Of a stretch of 64,000 bases of DNA, positions 61,431-64,000 are shown one piece after another. The stretch comes from M3007 sp031373665 (lineage in GTDB: Bacteria; Bacteroidota; Bacteroidia; Chitinophagales; Saprospiraceae): the NCBI GenBank assembly GCA_031373665.1, contig JANMMZ010000009.1:86421-150420 (forward strand), in the 5' to 3' direction. Both the position numbers and the translations under genes were made by a program. Every line of letters starts with the position of its first letter. The first letter of the stretch is position 1. The notes beneath the pieces are model-generated. The model made no database searches. It had not been told where the DNA came from and saw only the letters and a list, made by a program, of their open reading frames with translations.

Positions 61431-61790
61431 CTATGCATTCCCGCGCACCAAACGATTGTTTTCGTCAGGGAAAATAGCGATGCCTTTGAAGTCTTTGGCC
61501 TCTTCGGGAGTCATATAAGCATAGGAGATGATGATGACGATGTCACCAACCTGAACCCGGCGTGCGGCTGCTCCATTGAGGCAAATAACGCCACTACCTC
61601 GCTCTCCGCGTATGGTGTAGGTTTCAAAACGTTCTCCATTATTGTTGTTCACAATTTGTACTTTTTCGCCTTCAAATATATTGGCGGCTTCCAGCAATTC
61701 TTCGTCTATTGTGATACTTCCAATATAGTTTAGGTCTGCTTGAGTGACGCGGACGCGGTGTATTTTACTCTTGAATATTTCTAAAAACAT
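61431..61790 (-). CDS. panD: Aspartate 1-decarboxylase
   Basis: A 119-residue pyruvoyl enzyme that decarboxylates L-aspartate to beta-alanine for pantothenate and CoA synthesis. The self-cleavage site Gly-Ser lies in NYIGSITIDEELL (Gly24-Ser25), and the substrate region YTIRGERGSGVICLNGAAARR is present. Length and motif order match PanD. It has its own TAnnTTTG element about 60 bases upstream and a decayed gene immediately downstream. Confidence 0.97.
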   Translation of the reverse strand: MFLEIFKSKIHRVRVTQADLNYIGSITIDEELLEAANIFEGEKVQIVNNNNGERFETYTIRGERGSGVICLNGAAARRVQVGDIVIIISYAYMTPEEAKDFKGIAIFPDENNRLVRGNA

Positions 61791-61820
61791 GGGTGTGCTG
61801 ATGTTTTACATGTACATATC

Positions 61821-61856
61821 ATAAACAAGTGTTTATGGTTTATGGTTGCAAAGATA
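61821..61856 (-). promoter_or_regulatory. panD promoter region: -7 element and adjoining palindrome
   Basis: On the minus strand TATCTTTG (61856-61849) is an exact TAnnTTTG match. Downstream within the leader is ATAAACA-AG-TGTTTAT (61821-61836), a perfect 7-base dyad, and a tandem CATAAAC repeat. The dyad would be transcribed, so it may be a hairpin or a repressor site. Confidence 0.4.
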
Positions 61857-61875
61857 GGTATTCCGATGATTATGC

Positions 61876-63804
61876 CTAAAAATAAATCCCGACTTGCAAT
61901 CGAAAACTTCGGCGGGGCATGGCATAATATTGTATGACCTGATAATCGGTGTTGAATAAATTTTGAACCAAAAGGGCTATGTTGATACGCTTGCGGGCAA
62001 AAGGTGGATTCCATTGTGCTTCTACATTAGAAAGATGGAAAGCCTTGGTATGAGCACTGTTATCAGCATTCATGAAACGACTCCCTCCCGCAATTTGCCG
62101 CCATTGCAGTGACCAATTGGCATTTGATAGTGTAATATTGGCATTTCCTTGGTGTTTGGGTACATAAATTAACTGGAATCCCTCTTTGTTCACGGCATGG
62201 CAGTATTGATACCCTGCACGTACCTGTAAATGCCCCCATTGGATTTTGGTATTGGTCGAGGCTGCTAATTCCAAGCCCTTAGATTTAGATTGATAGAGAT
62301 TGGATGGCCGCCAAAGCCCGTCGGTACCTGGAGCCCAAAGGATGCGGTCTTGGATACGCATGGTATAAATAGTTAGGTGCAGGGCTTTGTTCCATATCGC
62401 TTGATCTGTACTTGGGAGGGTCAAAAAATCAGCACCTAACTCCCCCGACCAACTATGTTCCGGCACTAGATTGGGATTGCCTAAAATATCCCAATAGAGG
62501 TCGTTCAGTCCGGGTAAATTATAGTTTTTACCTGCGGAACCACGCCAGCATACCGCATACTTATGGTTGAGTGCCTTTGTACGTTGTTCCACACCTATAC
62601 TGGCTGTAGTGGGTATGAGTTGTCCATTGACGGTTTCCTGTCTTATGTTAAAACCAACCTTAACAGACTTTATGGTAGCGTGTTGTGAAAAAAACAAAGC
62701 AACCCGATCTCGACTGTGTTTGGTGTTGTAGTTGTTTGATTTTGCGGCATTTTGGGTATAATTAACGCCTGCTCTAAATGCCCAATTGGACAAAAAATTC
62801 CCTTCATATTCTAACTCTGCCAATCTATTTTTAACACGATTGGTAGATAGTGGCACTACTTGGCTCTGATATAGCAATAAATCTTCCATCAATGCAAAGC
62901 GGCTATGCCACACACCTTTGGAGCGGGTATGGTGCGCTATCTCCACCAATCCGCGCCAACTGCGGTCGTTCTGGAGTGCTGCGGTGTTCACCACGGTCAT
63001 CGTAGGGGCTATTTGCCTTTCCATTTCTTGAACCCAAAGGTGTGTTTTCACTACTGTTCGCGGGTTTATTTGCACATACACATGGTGCAATATACTTAGC
63101 GCGGACATGGCGGCATTTACTTGTTTTTGGATAGGGCTACTGATACGGGCAATATTTCTAAAGGGAAAATCATTGTCGGCTTGTTGATGGACAACTGATA
63201 TTTGGGTAGCAATGCGGCCGTTGCCCAAAGAAAGGTGGCCTTGTTGTCTAAAATCATCAAAACTACCGAAAACAGTGTTAAATGACGCATGAAAGCCTTT
63301 TTTCTTAGATATTTCATGATCAAAAAATAATACACCCGATAGGGCACCGCCGCCAAAAAGAGCACTTTCGCCCCCGTTTTTATAACCCATTTTACCGATA
63401 CCTGATAAGGGTATCAAAGTGAGATCCAAAACGCCACTCATGCTATTTTGAATATTGATTCCATTCCATAGGTAAGCAGTATGTGCCGAGCCGCCTCCAC
63501 GGGTGGTCAAGGTGCTCAATCCATGCCCATACACTCGAACATCTAATGTGGTGTTTTCAGAAATCAGGTCGGAGATACTGCGCGCCTGATAACTGGTGAG
63601 GGTCAAAGAATCAAAAGTAACCTGACTTTGGCCAATGGCGTGTCGCAATAGTCGAGTAGAAGTGATTTCGGCTATGGGCAACGGGATGGAGTCTGGTGGT
63701 TGCTCAAAAACAGTGTTTGATGCCTTGGACATACCTTCTGCTGTGCGAGCGTTTAGGTTAGTTGATAGTACAGCCATCAGGAAAAGTATATTTTTGAACA
63801 TCAT
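61876..63804 (-). CDS. TonB-dependent outer-membrane receptor (BtuB/vitamin B12 receptor-like)
   Basis: A 642-residue TonB-dependent receptor. The start at 63804 (MMFKNILFLMAVLSTNLNARTAEG) is preferred over 63870 because it begins at the signal peptide and leaves an upstream GC-rich hairpin in the leader. Plug features are AISEITSTRLL-like (AEITSTRLLRHA), ARSISDLISENTTLDVRVYG, TTRGGGSAHTAYLWNGINIQNSM and GGGALSGVLFF, the arrangement of BtuB/FepA plugs. The C-terminus has LLVQNLFNTDYQVIQYYAMP and RSFRLQVGIYF. There is no CarboxypepD_reg domain and no SusD partner. Substrate is unknown; cobalamin or another siderophore-like ligand would be a guess. Confidence 0.88.
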   Translation of the reverse strand: MMFKNILFLMAVLSTNLNARTAEGMSKASNTVFEQPPDSIPLPIAEITSTRLLRHAIGQSQVTFDSLTLTSYQARSISDLISENTTLDVRVYGHGLSTLTTRGGGSAHTAYLWNGINIQNSMSGVLDLTLIPLSGIGKMGYKNGGESALFGGGALSGVLFFDHEISKKKGFHASFNTVFGSFDDFRQQGHLSLGNGRIATQISVVHQQADNDFPFRNIARISSPIQKQVNAAMSALSILHHVYVQINPRTVVKTHLWVQEMERQIAPTMTVVNTAALQNDRSWRGLVEIAHHTRSKGVWHSRFALMEDLLLYQSQVVPLSTNRVKNRLAELEYEGNFLSNWAFRAGVNYTQNAAKSNNYNTKHSRDRVALFFSQHATIKSVKVGFNIRQETVNGQLIPTTASIGVEQRTKALNHKYAVCWRGSAGKNYNLPGLNDLYWDILGNPNLVPEHSWSGELGADFLTLPSTDQAIWNKALHLTIYTMRIQDRILWAPGTDGLWRPSNLYQSKSKGLELAASTNTKIQWGHLQVRAGYQYCHAVNKEGFQLIYVPKHQGNANITLSNANWSLQWRQIAGGSRFMNADNSAHTKAFHLSNVEAQWNPPFARKRINIALLVQNLFNTDYQVIQYYAMPRRSFRLQVGIYF

Positions 63805-63815
63805 CACATAAATTG

Positions 63816-63848
63816 CCACGGGCATCCACTTTTGGTGAATGCCCGTGG
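63816..63848 (-). promoter_or_regulatory. Strong GC-rich hairpin in the TonB receptor leader
   Basis: CCACGGGCAT-C-CAC pairs with GTG-A-ATGCCCGTGG with one mismatch around a short T/A loop, ending about 11 bases upstream of the start at 63804. It lacks a T-run, so a terminator is unlikely; it could influence translation initiation. I found no cobalamin riboswitch signature beside it. Confidence 0.45.
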
Positions 63849-63889
63849 GGTATAAAAATATTTGGCTCAATTATGATTTCAAGTTGCTA

Positions 63890-64000
63890 TCAAAAGGGTG
63901 AGTAAACCAGTGAGCGCACTACCCCCTCTTTTTCTGATATTATGAAGGAATTCAAAAAATCCCAGATAAAAAGGCAATCGTTCTTGTGAAATGCCTCGGT
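63890..64000 (-). CDS. 3' end of a partial gene running off the window
   Basis: On the minus strand an open frame from the window edge reads TEAFHKNDCLFIWDFLN, then SFIISEKEGVVRSLVYSPF, and ends in TGA at 63892-63890. It has reasonable codon composition and lies upstream of the TonB receptor on the same strand, so it is probably the C-terminal end of a neighbouring gene. Too short to identify. Confidence 0.35.
   Translation of the reverse strand, partial: TEAFHKNDCLFIWDFLNSFIISEKEGVVRSLVYSPF

Noticed and set aside
63850..64000. Cobalamin riboswitch upstream of the TonB receptor
   Set aside because: The B12-box consensus is absent on both strands; the only structure is a plain hairpin.
1..64000. 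CRISPR array, tRNA or rRNA genes
   Set aside because: No regularly spaced direct repeats and no tRNA- or rRNA-like sequence was seen in any intergenic region.

Overview
The window reads as a chromosomal segment of a Bacteroidota bacterium, probably from the Saprospiria/Chitinophagia side of the phylum (the class is inference). The evidence is a type IX secretion sorting domain on a 990-residue secreted protein, SusC/BtuB-like TonB receptors with a carboxypeptidase-regulatory-like plug, GSCFA, DUF5606 and DUF6576 proteins, few Shine-Dalgarno sequences, and repeated TAnnTTTG promoter elements of the Bacteroidota type. No rRNA, tRNA or CRISPR array was seen.

Layout. (1) 1-22.4 kb is mostly housekeeping: the 5' part of a UvrD/PcrA helicase (minus), dnaE carrying an in-frame intein, an OmpA-domain protein, an MBL-fold hydrolase, a DEAD-box RNA helicase, a MarR-type regulator divergent from a TonB receptor, ahcY, dnaX, a large T9SS cargo protein and recJ. 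(2) 22.7-46.9 kb is one uninterrupted plus-strand cluster of about 24 kb encoding an extracellular contractile injection system (eCIS, Afp/PVC-like). Its order is a Pvc16-like terminator, one sheath, two tube proteins, a 56-residue DUF5908 protein, a LysM tube-initiator/hub adaptor, a VgrG-like spike, PAAR tip, gp25, gp6/J, a Pvc12-like baseplate protein, a large unassigned structural protein, a tape-measure protein, four putative cargo genes and a Pvc15-like AAA+ ATPase. (3) 46.9-64 kb is again mainly housekeeping: an OmpA lipoprotein and recO, two tandem thioredoxin-fold proteins and mnmA, a DUF2231-LRR membrane protein, a PagL-like lipid A deacylase, a DUF5606 protein and frr, a SpoIIE-type phosphatase and a GSCFA protein, rseP, a rhomboid protease, panD, and a second TonB receptor with a partial gene behind it.

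The eCIS is the main accessory system. The structural genes would build a sheathed tube on a baseplate and the ATPase would help assemble or recycle it. The four genes between tape measure and ATPase look like its payloads. Three share an almost identical leader plus a DUF4157 (eCIS core) domain and then diverge completely. The fourth lacks DUF4157 but keeps a short fragment resembling the leader. Three of the four end in an HExxH zincin-like domain, and the remaining one has a His/Cys arrangement suggestive of a clan CD cysteine peptidase, so the locus looks like a protease-delivering injection system with an exchangeable payload array. I see no recognisable receptor-binding fibre.

Other notable points: an A10 tract in dnaX placed exactly where a gamma-like truncated subunit could be made by slippage; a dnaE intein with intact splicing residues but an apparently dead LAGLIDADG endonuclease; a probable leaderless dnaX mRNA; a cluster of four adjacent palindromes; a 28-codon small ORF with its own terminator; and a C-terminal remnant of a di-haem oxidoreductase beside panD.
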